A DNA stretch of 64,000 nt, from contig OX387197.1 in NCBI GenBank assembly GCA_947561715.1, positions 10,847,001-10,911,000 on the forward strand, given 5' to 3'. The notes under the pieces were generated by a model that saw nothing but the letters and a program-made list of their open reading frames with translations, was not told where the DNA came from and searched no databases. The first letter of the stretch is position 1, and the number at the start of each line of letters is the position of its first letter. The translations under genes were made by a program, and so were the position numbers. Origin of the DNA: Ascidia mentula. Taxonomy: Eukaryota > Chordata > Ascidiacea > Phlebobranchia > Ascidiidae. This document shows positions 48,901-62,300 of this stretch, in pieces.

Positions 48901-50135
48901 AGTTCTCCCGCCGGTCACGACCTGGTTCCTCTTCACGTGTCGAGCTACTGGCAGTGCGAAAATGATTTTACGGATCTGCGCGTCACATACAAGTACGTCA
49001 CAAAGATTGACAGAATATATTATCTTTTACATGTAGAAACCAAAATTGCGATACATGCAGGGACTGATAGTAGTTACTCTACAACCTCTGATCCTCAAGT
49101 TAACCATATTTTAACATCGATACTTTTTGTTTCCTGAGTCCAAACTTTTGTATAATACAACGTAACATCAACCTGATGTAGGTACAACAACAAGTGCACA
49201 AATGCTACACTGAAGAACCTGAACGTATTGGTTCCGGTAGGCGGTTCGGTGACGTCAGTGCAATCGGAGCCCAGCGCAACGTGGTACGTCATATTTACTT
49301 GAAAAGAACTGATTGCAACACTTTTTTTGTTTTTTGAAAAAGGGTATTTATAGCAATGGTGGCACCATAATTTAACGTGGATCGCGTGTTTTTTATAAGG
49401 ATCGCCAGCCAGAACCGCCTCGCGTGGAAACTTGGTACACCCGTGGGCAGCAACACACCACCGGGAACTCTCCACAGCAAACTGTCGATATCTTCCGGAC
49501 CTGGCAAACCGTCCACACTTGCCGTGCAATTTATGTCCGAGGGTTCGACCTTGAGCGGAGCCGATTTCGAACTTGCCGGATCGGGATATCGAGTCTCACT
49601 CACCAAACGTCGTTTCGTTTCAGGTGTGTTAAGTGGTCTATTCATTATTTGTTATTGCTGTTCTCCAACCAATAAGAAATATTTGTTTTGTGTTGGCATG
49701 TAGCCATTTTTCTCCCTCGATAATGTGTAACAGGGTTCGACAACTTTTTTAACCCGTATGCCAACCAACCTATATGCTCACTCCAAAGCAGGTTGACCTT
49801 ATTTAGTTGACACTGCGTCGCGGCCGCCTTATTATGTAAAACTGTGTATTTTCCCAGTAAACTAATATAATTCCAGGACATTCAGACATTTCTTAACATT
49901 TCTTTCTGACGCAACTTATTCCCGGCGGATGGTATTGAGTATGAACTTGTAAAACACTTCGCCATGAATAATCACTGCTCGTTACTCTTTACCAACCCCT
50001 GATGTATGACATCAACTTCACCTCGCCCGTGGTTGCTACATTTCTTTGTACTGACACGGCCGCATTGTGAGACTACATGTGTTTTTACTTCTGATATATT
50101 GGTTTGCAGGAAAATATTTGTCCGATTGCACTTAG
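39969..50135 (+). CDS. FCHO: FCHO: F-BAR and mu-homology endocytic protein (26 exons, about 1,163 aa)
   Basis: FCHO proteins bind curved PIP2-rich membrane, activate AP-2 and start clathrin-coated pits. The exons run from 39969-40064 through 40448-40539, 40615-40689, 41018-41159, 41610-41762, 42247-42351, 43089-43187, 43496-43592, 43805-44024, 44109-44136, 44515-44559, 44638-44739, 45004-45087, 45173-45199, 45323-45341, 45437-46177, 46556-46604, 46663-46913, 47053-47190, 47588-47783, 47944-48102, 48307-48433, 48898-48992, 49182-49283, 49400-49623 to 50110-50135, in phase throughout. Residues about 25-290 are the F-BAR ([43 protein letters not shown]). FEECD and [10 protein letters not shown] match the vertebrate proteins. 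A long serine/proline-rich linker follows, with a DLF motif (LMDLFGN). The muHD (about 898-1161) has [17 protein letters not shown]-like [32 protein letters not shown] and the end KYLSDCT. Human FCHO1/2 have 810-889 residues, so the linker is longer here. Intron 11 has a GC donor. Confidence 0.95.
45173..45199 (+). other. FCHO small exon (27 nt, or a 6-nt microexon)
   Basis: Between FCHO exons 13 and 15, a TTTAG acceptor (45168-45172) and a GTAAGT donor (45200) bound 27 bases coding RNVYVFQSP in phase 0. A second acceptor (TTCCAG, ending 45193) would leave a 6-base exon coding SP. Either keeps frame, as does skipping, so the linker length may be tuned by splicing. Confidence 0.5.
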
Positions 50136-50164
50136 CGCCGTGCATCGGCCAAACCACACCGACA

Positions 50165-50419
50165 TCATCTCATTCTTCCACATTCTTCTTCTCGAGGAGT
50201 GGCCAAATCGTCATTGTTCCAGATTTCCGTTTCCCGGGCCTGATCCGCACTTTTAACCTCATCTAACACGCTGGAGTCGTGGGAACACACACTAACAACC
50301 CGAATCCTTTTATTTGCTCTTTTTACGTCGCTGTTTTTATGGGCCAGCGTTGAAGGCGTTCGACCGTCTGTACCGCACTGAGTCGTCGTCGGCATTGTGA
50401 ACTTGGCACGCTTCGTCAT
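50165..50419 (-). CDS. Doubtful small ORF (84 aa) antisense to the FCHO 3' end
   Basis: The frame opens with ATG at 50419 (MTKRAKFTMPTTTQCG), is rich in lysine, arginine, aspartate and glutamate, and ends with TGA. No domain or homologue is recognised. It overlaps the putative FCHO 3' untranslated region on the other strand. It could be a chance frame in a CpG-rich patch, or a first exon of a minus-strand gene. Confidence 0.15.
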   Translation of the reverse strand: MTKRAKFTMPTTTQCGTDGRTPSTLAHKNSDVKRANKRIRVVSVCSHDSSVLDEVKSADQARETEIWNNDDLATPREEECGRMR

Positions 50420-51776
50420 AATATTCCCCCCCAATCATTCAAGTGCAATACTCGAATTTACTTGTAAGCGAAATCACACGCACGCGAACTACCGCGCTGC
50501 CAACGCGACGTAAAGTCTGTCTCTTCATTTGCGGTGCTATTACCGATGATGCGTGAAGTCGATCTCATAACCGCCACGCCAGATCGTTCTCAACTCTCAT
50601 TGTGTCCAACCTTTTCGCGCTTATTCCCATTTTCCTCTCTTGGTCTGATTTACAAGAACGTCGAGCGGCGAAAGGCATTTCACTGCCTGGAGTTTCATTA
50701 TATTTTCCTGTTTTACGTTTTGATCGATAAGTTGCCACTCGACGTTTCATGTTGATGTCATCTCGCAATCTGACCTGTTGTTAACTTCGCTAATCAACGT
50801 TAACTTCAAACAATCTATGCTCGGTCGGCGAAGTTTCCTCTTTCCTCTGTATTATGATTGCGTTAGAGATATAACGTGTGTTTGTACTGTTTTACAATTG
50901 ACAATACAAATCTTAACATCAAGGTTGTGACATTTATATATCAGCCTGAAACGCTTAAAATAGGGCTCAATTGCAGGTGTTGTCAAAGGGTGAATATATA
51001 CGCATGATCGGATATACTTTTGTTGGGTTTCTTGATTTTATCAAAAGAACAAAATTTATACAGTTGTTCGCCTTGGCTTTGGATTTCATCCGCATAAAAA
51101 TATAATTGCGTGTAGTTAAACATGTCACAAATTGTTTGTGCTCTGAAATGCCACCCGCCAAATTTCGTGGGCAAATCTAATATTTGTTACGTCATTTCTG
51201 GCAGTTTTAAGCCAACTTCAGAGCAAAATTGCCGTTATAAAGGTAAATGCAAATTAGATTGATGCAACATCATAGTAGGCCTTGGGGTTTTGAGTACATA
51301 CAACCAAATATATTTTTACAAAAGCTTTGAAATTAGAAAGTTTGACATAGAATTCAATGGATACGATTATACATAGGTGTAACTTCGCAAATACAATAAA
51401 ATACAGACGTCGTCTGGAAAAATCATTTTCAATTGAGGGCATTGTCTTGGTTCTAAAAGTTTTAAAAAGGAATCCGAGCACAAACGTCTTTGGGCTGTGG
51501 TTCGTTCAACTGTGGCCAAATGTTATAGTACAAAAGTGCATGTATATATAACGTCACCTCACAACTTTTTAACAAACGAGTTCACACTCCACATTTGCGT
51601 TGCATTTTATTTTTCGGATCTAATAATCATTCGTGTGTGGGCCCAATCTTTATAAGCAAGCAAAGTTAACACACTAAAAAAAAGATTCTTTTCACGAACC
51701 TTTGTTGAGTCTTTCGCTGTTAGCGTGAGTGAAGTAAACATTCAGGCACGGCAGACGTAACTTCAATGAGACATCC

Positions 51777-51850
51777 CGCCAATTTTGGCGCCACTATTTT
51801 ATTTTGATTTATGCGCTTTACCTGTCAAATGCGAAGATCCGATTGGTCAA
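51777..51850 (+). promoter_or_regulatory. Candidate E2F site and CCAAT box before the SAMD3-like gene
   Basis: TTTTGGCGCC at 51783-51792 contains TTTGGCGC, a match to the E2F consensus TTTSSCGC. ATTGG (an inverted CCAAT box) lies at 51842-51846. Both sit 100-180 bases before a likely 5' untranslated exon that ends in CAG at a GTAAGT donor (51955). The order and spacing resemble cell-cycle promoters in animals. This is motif evidence only. Confidence 0.4.
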
Positions 51851-52049
51851 CGTCGGGCTGGCGGTAATTTAATGGAATTTTTTTCGCGATTCGCTTGGTT
51901 TGGGTTAAAATGTTTTAAGTTATCGCAAGGCGCGGGTAGAGCGAGAAGTGACAGGTAAGTGATAACCTGTTATATACGTATAAACATTGTATAATAACGT
52001 ATTGCTACCGTTTAGCGTTTACTGGCTTTCTGTGCATATTACCTTTAAA

Positions 52050-54591
52050 ATGGACACGTTATCAGTGGCAAACGTAACATCACTCTCTATTGAAGAACTT
52101 ATCAACGTATTGAAAAGTCGACAGTTGATTGACGACAATATCGGAGATTTAATGCGAAGTAAGATGTTTTCATTGATAAATTAAACTAATGTTTTGTTCT
52201 TGAAAACTTTATGTGGTGTAACAAAACTTGGCCTAATAGTTGACCTCAGGAAAAATCAGAGGCAAATCATAGGCCTACCTAAAATGGATATGGTCCATTT
52301 GAAAACAATGCATGTGATAAACAACAATTTGGCATCATTTAACTTAGGTAAAATGAAAATTAAAGACAAACCCAACTTTACTGATCAGTTGCATAAAGTG
52401 ACACAACCTTCTTTTATAAGCATAAATCCGTATAATTTTCATTTGTTTTGGGGGTTTGCTCAAAGAAGATAATTTTCTCTTGGAGTTTGCTACACTACGC
52501 AGCATAAATAGTCCCCTGATATTAAGCAAGATGCAATAGTTTAAAACAACTTGGTGATATGATTTGCTGTAAAAAATATTGCAAAATCTCAAACTATCAA
52601 AAATCAAATTGAATGTTGGCAATCGCATTGTAGGACATATTGTGAATTTGAAATATGGAGAAAGCAGTGTCTTCGTGCCACATAATTCACAAGCATAATT
52701 ATGTTGGGTGTATCAATGATATTGTTCATGTACCATTGTCGCCTTGGGACAGGAACACAGGAAATTTACATTTTGCAGTTTCGAAACATTTCCTATGTTA
52801 GTTTGTTATTCACTGCAGAGGAAAAAATAGATGGTCAAACGTTACTGGAACTAAATCAAAGTGAGCTGGCAATCATAGGATTTAAAACAACAGGACAACA
52901 AAAAGCAATTGTTGGTTTTATTCATGCATCAACTCCGACTACTGTTGTTGCATCGAAACCAACAAATCCGGTACGAAAGTCATTGTTAAATAGTGTTTAT
53001 CAGTTATTTATTATAAAATCTGGTAATAGTGGGTGGTTGTTTTTAGTTTTCAAGGTTAAAAGCTCAACTACTTGGTTGCCCCAGTGGTGCTGAAATATTG
53101 GAACAATTGGAACAAGACAGATATTTTAGTACTTCCAACAAAAAATTGTTTGTGAAAATGTGCACAAATATTCTCATAGATGAGGCAGTAAAGAGTGGAT
53201 GCAAAAAACAGTTAAAACTCATTTTGGTTTGTTATAAATTTTAGTTGATTTATGACCACTAGATTTGGATTGTCACAGATATCCATCAAATAAGTTGAAA
53301 ATTTTGCTTGCCCAAGCAATTGTGGACATCTTTCCTCTCCTGAAAAGTAAAATTAGTGGCTGTGAAGGTTTTGTAAGTTTTTGATAATTTGGCAGTTTTT
53401 GATTGCAAATGTCATACATGTATTTTGCATCTAAATATTATAGCAGTTAGCAGTTCTGCACATTTTCAGGAACATTTTTATGACCCAGTATCCAAATCAG
53501 GATATATCGAAAGCAGATTAAAAACAATGCGAAGAAATCTACCTATTCATGAAAAAGCATACAAGAAAAGAGGTGAAAAGAGAAAGTCCAGCACTGATAA
53601 TACAGTTGATTTCCGATGCAAAGAAGCAACGATGCCCATAAAACAAAAAGTAAACTTTTTTAAAACAATGGCAATCGATTAAATTTCTTTTGTCCCTTTT
53701 CAGATTTCCTGGCTTCAACAAACAATCCCCAATTATGAAACACTACCTTCGATAATTAGTGCAATGACAGCTACCTTGGAATACAGAAGAATGGATATAA
53801 CACATAATCACCTGCCAATATCCTCAGTGCTACAAAAATATCCTAGATTTATTGACATGTGCAATGGTGACCTGGTATGAGTTTTGAGGTTTTTGTAATT
53901 CCCCATGGTTATTGTTGCATTTGTATCCAGTTGCTCAAAGAATATATTTACATAAAACCAAATGCTAAAAGGATGCATGAAGTGTTTCCTCCTTTATCTG
54001 ATAAGATACTGATGTATGCAGGTTCAAAGAAGGTAACAAGAGGCCCTTTCACAGATAGTAAGTATTAATGTGTTTGTATATGTAACAGGAAATTTAAACA
54101 TATACATTGCCTTACAGAACATCTGTCTGCAATAGTATCTTTGCAAATGCTTCTTCCCCCTTTGAACGTGAAAGGGCATAAGAGCGCATTTTCAGTTGTT
54201 GAATTCAAAGGGGTAAGCTGATATACTCCCTATTGTACAGCAAGACAATCAAGAAGTAATAAGATTGATGTGAGCATTGGATAAAAATGTTTTATAGGTT
54301 GGATTCAATGTTAAAGAGTATGCAAAAAATAAACCGAAGGAGCTAACTCAACCTTTTCTTGTTGCCTCCGGACCAAAATATAAACCAGATCAGTACTTCT
54401 TAATTATGGACAACACTCCTATATTTGTTGGATCTGATTTTCTTTCGGCATTTGAGAAACTATTCGCATCTTTCTGGGTGTTTGATGTGAAGTATTTTGC
54501 AAAATTGTCCCCATTTTATAACTTTTTTGAAGTTCTTTGCTTGAATGCAAAAGCCATGTGCTCGGTGCATGCTCTTTCCGCTGTACTTTAA
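52050..54591 (+). CDS. SAMD3: SAM-domain protein of the SAMD3 family (9 exons, 461 aa)
   Basis: Exons are 52050-52158, 52819-52970, 53047-53210, 53279-53372, 53470-53649, 53704-53874, 53931-54057, 54118-54212 and 54298-54591, in phase to a TAA. The N-terminal 80 residues form a SAM domain, a protein-protein interaction helix bundle: LSIEELINVLKSRQLIDDN, then IDGQTLLELNQSELAIIGF and GQQKAIVGFI. The rest matches the SAMD3 layout: YPSNKLKILLAQAIVDIFP, GYIESRLKTMRR, a segment ending EYRRMDI, LQKYPRFIDM, and a final region with QYFLIMDNTPIFVGSDF and FASFWVFDVKYF. Human SAMD3 is near 520 aa, so this is slightly short. A 5' untranslated exon seems to be joined by a 61-base intron (51955-52015). The exon 3 donor (CA before GTTAAA) is weak but needed for frame. 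Biochemical role is unknown. Confidence 0.8.
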
Positions 54592-54970
54592 GTATTTTTT
54601 TTCCCAGTTCATTCACTTTACTTGTGGATTTAGGTTAAATTATGATTGATAACTGTATTTTTCGAAGTCAATTCTACGTTTGCAATCCAAACGAATTTAT
54701 ATGTAATAATATTACTTGGGAAAGCGCGTTGGGTTGCTTTCATTTTTACCGAAAATGGAGGCAGAATCTTTGGGTTTGGACGCTACTGGTTGGTGACATG
54801 AAACGCTGGGTGTCGCACTTGCACCAGTTTTTAAATGGTAACAAAGTGGTTAATATATATGGCCGAAAAAAAACACTGCTGTATAGTGTAGTTTATTTTC
54901 GTTTAATTATGTCAACTATTCTTTATTTGCGCTAGTTTCTTCAGTATTCACCGGGCACCTCAAGTGCCCT

Positions 54971-54986
54971 AATAAATATAAATAAA
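54971..54986 (+). terminator. Poly(A) signals of the SAMD3-like gene
   Basis: Two overlapping-range AATAAA hexamers occur at 54971-54976 and 54981-54986, about 380 bases after the TAA. They are the first strong polyadenylation signals downstream of the gene. Confidence 0.6.
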
Positions 54987-56322
54987 GGATAATGCATGTA
55001 ATAGTTTCGTGTTTCTAACCCTTTTTCCTGTGTTGTCCAGATTTATAGCGATTAATGACCACTTGAAAACAGCGCCTGTTGCCCAACTGGATGAAAATAG
55101 TCTTAAAAAATTGAATAGATAGTGATTGTGACAGAAACGGTGCTTTCAGGAGTTCGTACTGACCCAATATCGATTAGTAAAATCGCAAATGTAGAAATAA
55201 ACCCTTGCGGGCAAATGAGGTGATATTTTTGTCGTTTGTTTGTGAATGTCTAAGGTGTCAACACCTTCAAGGCCAAAATCGTTATATTAGTTAGATGATG
55301 TGCGGGCTAAAATGGTTTCTGTTTTAAATTCGACCGGCCTGCACACTAAAGTAGCCTATAACGACGTTTGTATCGAAAAAAGGTAATTTATGTTAATGCT
55401 GTGTGACCGAAATCATTGAACGATTATTCAAGGAGTTGAATTTAAACAGTAATTTTCCTTCTGCTAGCAATGTCTTATTCTGGACAATATCCATGTATAG
55501 GTGTAGTTACCCATTTCCATCACATTGCTCGTAAAAATGGAGATTGCGCCCATTGAATGTCTGGGTCTCTCCAACGTATACACTTGGGTATTTTTGTGAA
55601 AGATACTGGAACTAGTACAGTATTCATGGGTTTACTCCATGATGTAAGCGTACAAATATAACAAACAGAAGACCCAAGCCGTCCTACGACGGAAATGTAC
55701 CACTCGTACCCACGTTCCGCACACTGCGTTTTACGGCGAGAGAATAAAAGAGAGAGCGGTAATACTGAAAGAGCGAAAAAGGTAGTTTAAACAGTAGTGG
55801 CGGTTATTTTCTGTGCAGTTGACGAAGTCCTCGTCACTCGTTTGATGCTTTCGCGATGACAAGCCAAGTCGCAGAATTAAGTAATCTTTTGATAATTAAC
55901 ACTAACAACGTTAACTCTGCATAGCGTACAAGTTAATCATCACTTGGCGAAAATTGTCACTCTCGAAGGTTGACCTTGGCGATAGAAACTTTGAAGTAAT
56001 TTTCCATTTCAATGCGGAGAATGACGTGATTGTTTCGTAGAATATAAGCGATTGTACACAACCCAATTGTGGCATTTCCTTATTATTATTATAACTGTAG
56101 GACCACAGAGTTAGGCACTGGAAGCATAATTTGTCAGAGGTTTGGTGCTATAGACTGGGTCATAAGGAAATGTAATGAGTTCAGTAAACGCGCCACTCTA
56201 TGTGGGATTACTAATTGCTAAAGGCTAACTGTGTGTTCTTTTATTTTGTAGCTGTAGCATACATCAGTTGTAATCTACGATTTGTGTCAAGTTTTAATTT
56301 GCAAAATAGTTCAAACAAGAAT
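54987..56322. other. Intergenic region and 5' part of the SLC6 gene
   Basis: No gene is recognised. A TTATTTTGTAG acceptor near 56251 precedes the SLC6 start codon by about 70 bases, so the mRNA leader is spliced, either to an upstream exon or by trans-splicing. Confidence 0.5.
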
Positions 56323-59300
56323 ATGTCTCAGAAAGCGAAAGATACCGAAGTATTTGTGGAGAGTCAGAATTCGTTCGGTCAGTGTCAAAGCACCACCCGT
56401 TTGTTGAAAACCAAACCCAATGGTGATATTGAGGCCCAATCCAACGATGATGTACCCCAAAAACAGGACAAAGCACTCAGGGAGCGGGACATGTGGTCTG
56501 GAAAGTTCGATTTTTTGCTTGCGTGTTGTGGCTGCGCTGTGGGACTAGGCAACGTGTGGCGTTTTCCATATCTGTGCTACAAAAACGGCGGAGGTAGGAA
56601 TGAGTTTTAGGTATTTAGATCTGCGTTGTGGATTTGTATCGGCTGGATTTGTTTGGGTAATATCCTGGAAAATTTCGGTGCGATTCGTATCCTGTTTGCG
56701 CTTCACGTTCACATGTCTCTTGCCGACCGACGAACCCGGATTTAAGTTGGTTTTGGTTAACCTGCCACTTGTCTGGATGAGGCGTTTTGACTCCTGTTCT
56801 CATTAACATGTCATTGTAGTCGTTAAATTTGCTGTTTTGTTTGTCCTATCAGGTCTTTTCTCACTCCATTCTTCGTGTTTGGATCACCACAAAGCACACC
56901 ATTCCTTCACAACTCATGCTAACCGTCTTTCTTACATTGCAGGGGCTTTTCTTATACCATACATGATAGTTGTCCTTGTCAGCGGAATACCAATATTCTT
57001 TTTGGAAGTGTCAATCGGACAGTTTACTAAATTTGGAGCAATCAAATCTTGGAGTTCCCTTTGTCCAATTAGCTCAGGTAGCTAGACCGGGCGTGTTGCA
57101 TGAAGCCTAGCGTATGGTGTTTGCCGTCGGCGTGAATGGGGTCGTGCCAGTTGCTGTGGTTGCGCCTAATCGTCGACTTTATCTGGTCTACTCGATGCGA
57201 GTTAAAGTCGGCGATCATGCCTGCGACCATGCCAAGTGGCTGGTGAGCGCGTTGTCCAATGGCAAAAAGTTATTTCGACAGCGTGTTGCGCGGCGTCGGC
57301 GGTGTAACAGTGCAATATGTGTTTTCCATGCGTTTCCTTTCAATGTCAGGCCTCTAACCAATGTATTTATGTTACAATCATTTCCCAAGGCATAGGCATT
57401 GCGTCTGCTGTGATCGTATTCTTCACCCTATGCTACTACGCCGTCATTCTAGCCTGGGCCTTGTTTTACCTCTTCCAGTCCTTTAACGCGGAATTACCTT
57501 GGGCTTCGTGCAATAACACTTGGAACAATCCTCTAAAATGCCAGGAAAACTTCACCTTGATTCGGGAACTCAACATGTCGGATGCCGACAGGCGTGCAAA
57601 CTTCACCTCGCCAGTGGAAGAATATTGGGAGTAAGTGACAAGTTTGTAATAAGTGACCATGTTTACTGTATATGAGAACAGCAGTGCAACTTGTTTGTTA
57701 ATAATATTCTATGCATCGCGTCAAGCGCATTGAAACGCAGGACGATCGAGTCACCATTACTTCCTTTCCTATACAATGGAGCACGCCGGTTCGATGCGGC
57801 CACGCGTCTTTTTAGCGCGCTGTATTTTTCCACTACGCGACATTATTGATTGCTTGAGCCGGCAAGCTTGTTGACGTGTTCCTTTTACGCAAAGTGGCAT
57901 ATGTTCGCGGTATCGCATGTCGCGTAATCTGACCGGTCGCGGGCATCCAAATAAAAGCAAGGTACTCGCGCGATTAAAGCTTTAATACCCTGTGAATTTT
58001 ATTTACCCTACAAGTATGTCCCTCATGTAGTTTGAAGTGACTCAATGTGGGTAAATGCGGGTGCTTGTTTTTACCTTTTTAAGAATGTGTAAGTATGTTA
58101 CATTAGAAGATGGTATACCATCGCTATAGCCATTGCTTTAGCGTGTGTGTGACATTTTGTCGTGTGTACGTGAAAATCCCAGCGATAATTGTCAAGCAAA
58201 TTTGCATGGTCACCGGCCATATTTGCGTTGGTTGGCTACCGCTAGACATTGTTTGCTCTGGCCACACACTCGATTTGCATTTGCCTACCGACGCGAGAAC
58301 TATCCTACTTAGATGAAGTGCCACTGTATAACATCCGACAGGCTTGAAACTTTCCGAATTTTTTGTCATTGCGAGGGTATTTATATTTATGAGAAACACG
58401 GTAATCCATACAAAGGTAGTTACTTTGTCGACAAAATATTGACGGAGTCACTATAGAGCTTCGGTGATTCACTACGAGTTGTCACGTGCGCGATGACGAG
58501 AGGAAAATTTTCATTCATAACCGCCACGTGTACCGGTCACGCACGCCGGTTCCTCTACAAATACGGAACAATTCAGGTTCTGACTCACGGCACACCATTC
58601 TTGTCACTAAAACGCCATAAAACGTGAAAAGCCAGCCTATTATGCACTTAGCAAATTTTCCTATTTCGTTTCGTTTATTTTGATTTGTTTCCTTGTAGAA
58701 ACCGAGTTCTGCAAATTAGCGGCGGCATCGAGGATTTGGGAGGCTTGCGATGGGAACTGGCCGGTGTGCTTCTTCTTGCTTGGGTTATCTGCTACTTCAC
58801 AGTGTTTCAAGGCACTAAGTCAACTGGAAAGGTAAGCTAAGCAACGAGCTTTTTGTTTACAGATAGAGATCAAAGTTGAAAACGTTTTTGATTAGGGCCA
58901 GCAAGGGAAGGGATTAAAAAAGTAGTGTGCTAAGTGATACGACCGTCCTATTTCACATTCGCAGCTAAGAAGCGGTAACCTCATACCATGAGTGGCACTT
59001 CCTGCTGTATTTTCTATCGGGTTTCTTAACGGCCCTGTATCACAAAGCTTTTGGACCATCAAGGAAACGAAGCACACAAACGCGTAAATAATTGATCAGC
59101 AAGCATTGTTTCGTCGCCTCTGCCATAAAAACCGTTTTTCGCCTGCCATGAACGTTCAATTGTCCGTTTACTACGACGTGTCTGTTGATCGAAACTGAGT
59201 GGAGGCTTAAGTGTGTATTCGTGTGTAACTTACAGTGGGAAAGCTCTCAATAAGCAAAGCCTCTAACAACATCCAGCCCGGCTTTTGCTTTTGTTAAAGA

Positions 59301-62300
59301 CATCAAAGTTCAGTTTTGCATAAACACCAAAGCACTTAACGTTACTTCCTTGTTCCCGATTTCGGTCGGCTGTAAATCATTTTCTTTCGATAAAACGTTT
59401 CGCTTCACAAACACAAAAAATAGAGAACGCAAAACGTGACCTGACCAAGGTGTAAAAATATAAATATGTGCTGCAAAGTAGACAAATGTACGGAATGTAT
59501 GCCAGTTGTTTCTCCTCACACTATTTAACACGCAGCGGTTTCCACAGTGCCGGCTTGGCGGTTCTAAACCCGTCGGGCGGCGCGAGGGAAGCCCTCGTTG
59601 GATTTTTCCAGTAATTTTCCATTCAGACTGGCTTCGCCGTTGCGGGCTTGGCTCTCGAGTGACATTCCAGGTTAACTGTAATGACAAGGAGTCCTTGATT
59701 TCTTGTAATGACCCGGAGCTGCCTTCTGCAATGACCAATCACAGACGATGTTGTTGCGTGTGTGGCCAAAATACTCCTATCTTGTTTCAAATCAAAAGCG
59801 TTTTGTGCGAACTCAGTTTGCCCTATAACAACCACCACAAACTCAATGAAAACCTGGTAAAATTTTGCGTCATTCTGTTCTAATACATCACCCGTATTCC
59901 CAGCCCTTCAGTTTGGCCCTTACAATGGTGTACGGGTGTAATAAAAAAGTTACACAGCATTTTATTAGTGACTACTTCGCTTCAAGCGGCATTAACATTG
60001 TAGTTAAAATTTGCGAGCTTTACTGCTCTTGTATTCAAACACAAAAGATTCACAATGTAAGGAATGTGCATTGGTGGTTACTGGGCACGTTCTTCATCTT
60101 CTTCATGTGCGTCACTATACCGGCGGTTTCTCGACATACCGCGAAAAAATCGAGGCACGCCTTAAATGCGTATGTAAAGATTTCGGTTTTGGGCGCCGGT
60201 TTTGCGAACGTTTGGAGGAAACAATGGGTTACATTCTCCTTAGAAACATCATATTTGCGCCGTCATGGAAAATTTTAATCGCATGGCTTCTTATTTTTGT
60301 AGGACTATGTATTAAACGCGCCCACACACATTACTAAATTCAATGGAGCGCAAAAGACAAGACGGTGCAGGAAATGCGTCAGGTGTGTCCCTCTGCCCCG
60401 TCGAAATCTTGCATTTCATCACAAACCTGAAACCTCACTCCATTCTCTGCGCGTTACAACGAAATACGCGTCACTTTCTTGGAAACAGAACCTGTTTCCT
60501 CAAAACTCGGGCGGGTTCCGACTTTTAAACGCATACATTAGTTTGACTACTGGCAGATTTCATCCGATTTTCAAGCTGATAACTTGTCTGTGGCAGTGCT
60601 GGCTTGGCCGAGGAAATTACGACGAAAGGCAATTTGTTAAGTCACACTTCACTGTATTGAAATGTATTCAAATATATCAAGTTAATTTTAAATACCTCCA
60701 CTGGCAATAATTGTTCCTTTTCAGTCTGAAAATATCTTTTCCGAAACGCACATACGCCAGTGTGACACAGCGAATGTTAGAAACGACATATTTAAACAAA
60801 AATGTTGCTTGTTTTTGCAGGCAATGTACTTCACTGCTACATTCCCCTACATCATGCTCTTTATTTTGCTCATCCGTGGTGTAACATTGCCAGGAGCCAT
60901 GAAAGGAATTGAATTCTACATCAAACCCAACATCACCAAGCTCGGCGAACCCCAGGCAAGTATAAAGAGTGTCAATAAGAATCATCACTGAAGCTAAGAA
61001 ATTGTATGGATTTGTTTAAATGCGCGTTTGCGCGTCGTTAGGTGTTGCTACGTCAGCGCGATGAGTCATCCGATATGTTGTGAAGATCAACTGCAATCGC
61101 TTGTTTCTTGCAACTCCTTTTGAAATAAAACATTCCGGACTTGATGACTAAGTGTTTCCATGGGTCTTTAAAAGAAAAAACGTAACTGCAATGTGTGACG
61201 CGTGTTCCGCCTCCTGTGCTCGTCCAATGGTTGTGAGTTGAACGTGAGGTGCAGCACTCTTCGCTTCACGAGCGGTGATCAACATCGTCTGCGTTTTTCA
61301 CGCCTCGGTGGCTGTTTGAGTACAGCTCACGTGCGAGTCAGCGTTGTGTCGGCAGAAAACGAACCCGTTTTACCCCATTAACAATAACATGCCGTTTTAT
61401 TGCCCACTCCCATCCATTACCGTTAGCAGCATGTGTTAGGACAATCCGTCAAGCGAACAATGCACCACAGTTGGTTGCAGTACATCACCCCCTGCTATGA
61501 TCTCACAAATCCGTCTGAAGGGCGTTTAATTAAACACTGGTTTGTTGTGTTTGCAGGTTTGGATAGATGCTGGTACTCAAGTTTTCTTCTCCTATTCTCT
61601 CTGTATTGGTGTGCTCGTCTCCCTGGGGAGCTTCAATCCCTACAACAACAACTGTTTGAGGTGAGCCTTTGCTTTCGCTACGCCCTTGACGATTTTCTTC
61701 ACTGCCACACTGGATGAGAAAGCGCAAAGTTTTGTGTGTATAATAAGGGGTCCAATAATGGCCGTGGAGTTGTGTATCAATTTCTCGTGTGGTTCCTTGG
61801 TTGGTCAACGCCGTCCGGCGCGCACAACATTGTGTTTAGTGTAGCATCACATAGGTGTGCATATTTTTGTGACGTCAGGCGCGCACGTTTAAGATCACTA
61901 ATTCAGCCAGAGTAGGGGACTTTTCTCATTTCCTGCACCAGAGCTTCTAATGTAATGTTATGATGCAAGGTGCCGACCATGAAACCTGAACTGTGTTTAT
62001 CTTGATTGGATGTGCGCGCTTAACATGCCGAAGGTCAAACGGTGGACCGATCTGGTTATATCCGATGACCTCCCAGGCAAAGGTTTATGTTAATGACTTT
62101 AAACTTGGGCGTTGGGAGACGCGATTAGCACAAGTTACTCGGACCCTTCATCACGATTTGCGCCCGCAATAAACAGAACGCTGCGAATTAAGACGGTTTC
62201 CTTGTCGAACTTCCCGTCTCGTAAGTTTACTCGACGGAGGTGGAACGAACTGGGATCCGACCAAAAATGGGAACGAATTGTTCTTATCTCGAATTTCTGA

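Larger units (their letters stand above)
50136..51900. other. FCHO 3' region and intergenic sequence
   Basis: The first part is probably the FCHO 3' untranslated region. The only clear plus-strand AATAAA I see is at about 51393-51400. A CpG-rich patch spans roughly 50000-50750. A minus-strand ORF in it is listed separately. No other gene is recognised. Confidence 0.4.

Noticed and set aside
49095-49529. 144-residue minus-strand frame at the FCHO 3' end
   Set aside because: Antisense shadow of the muHD exons at 49182-49283 and 49400-49623.
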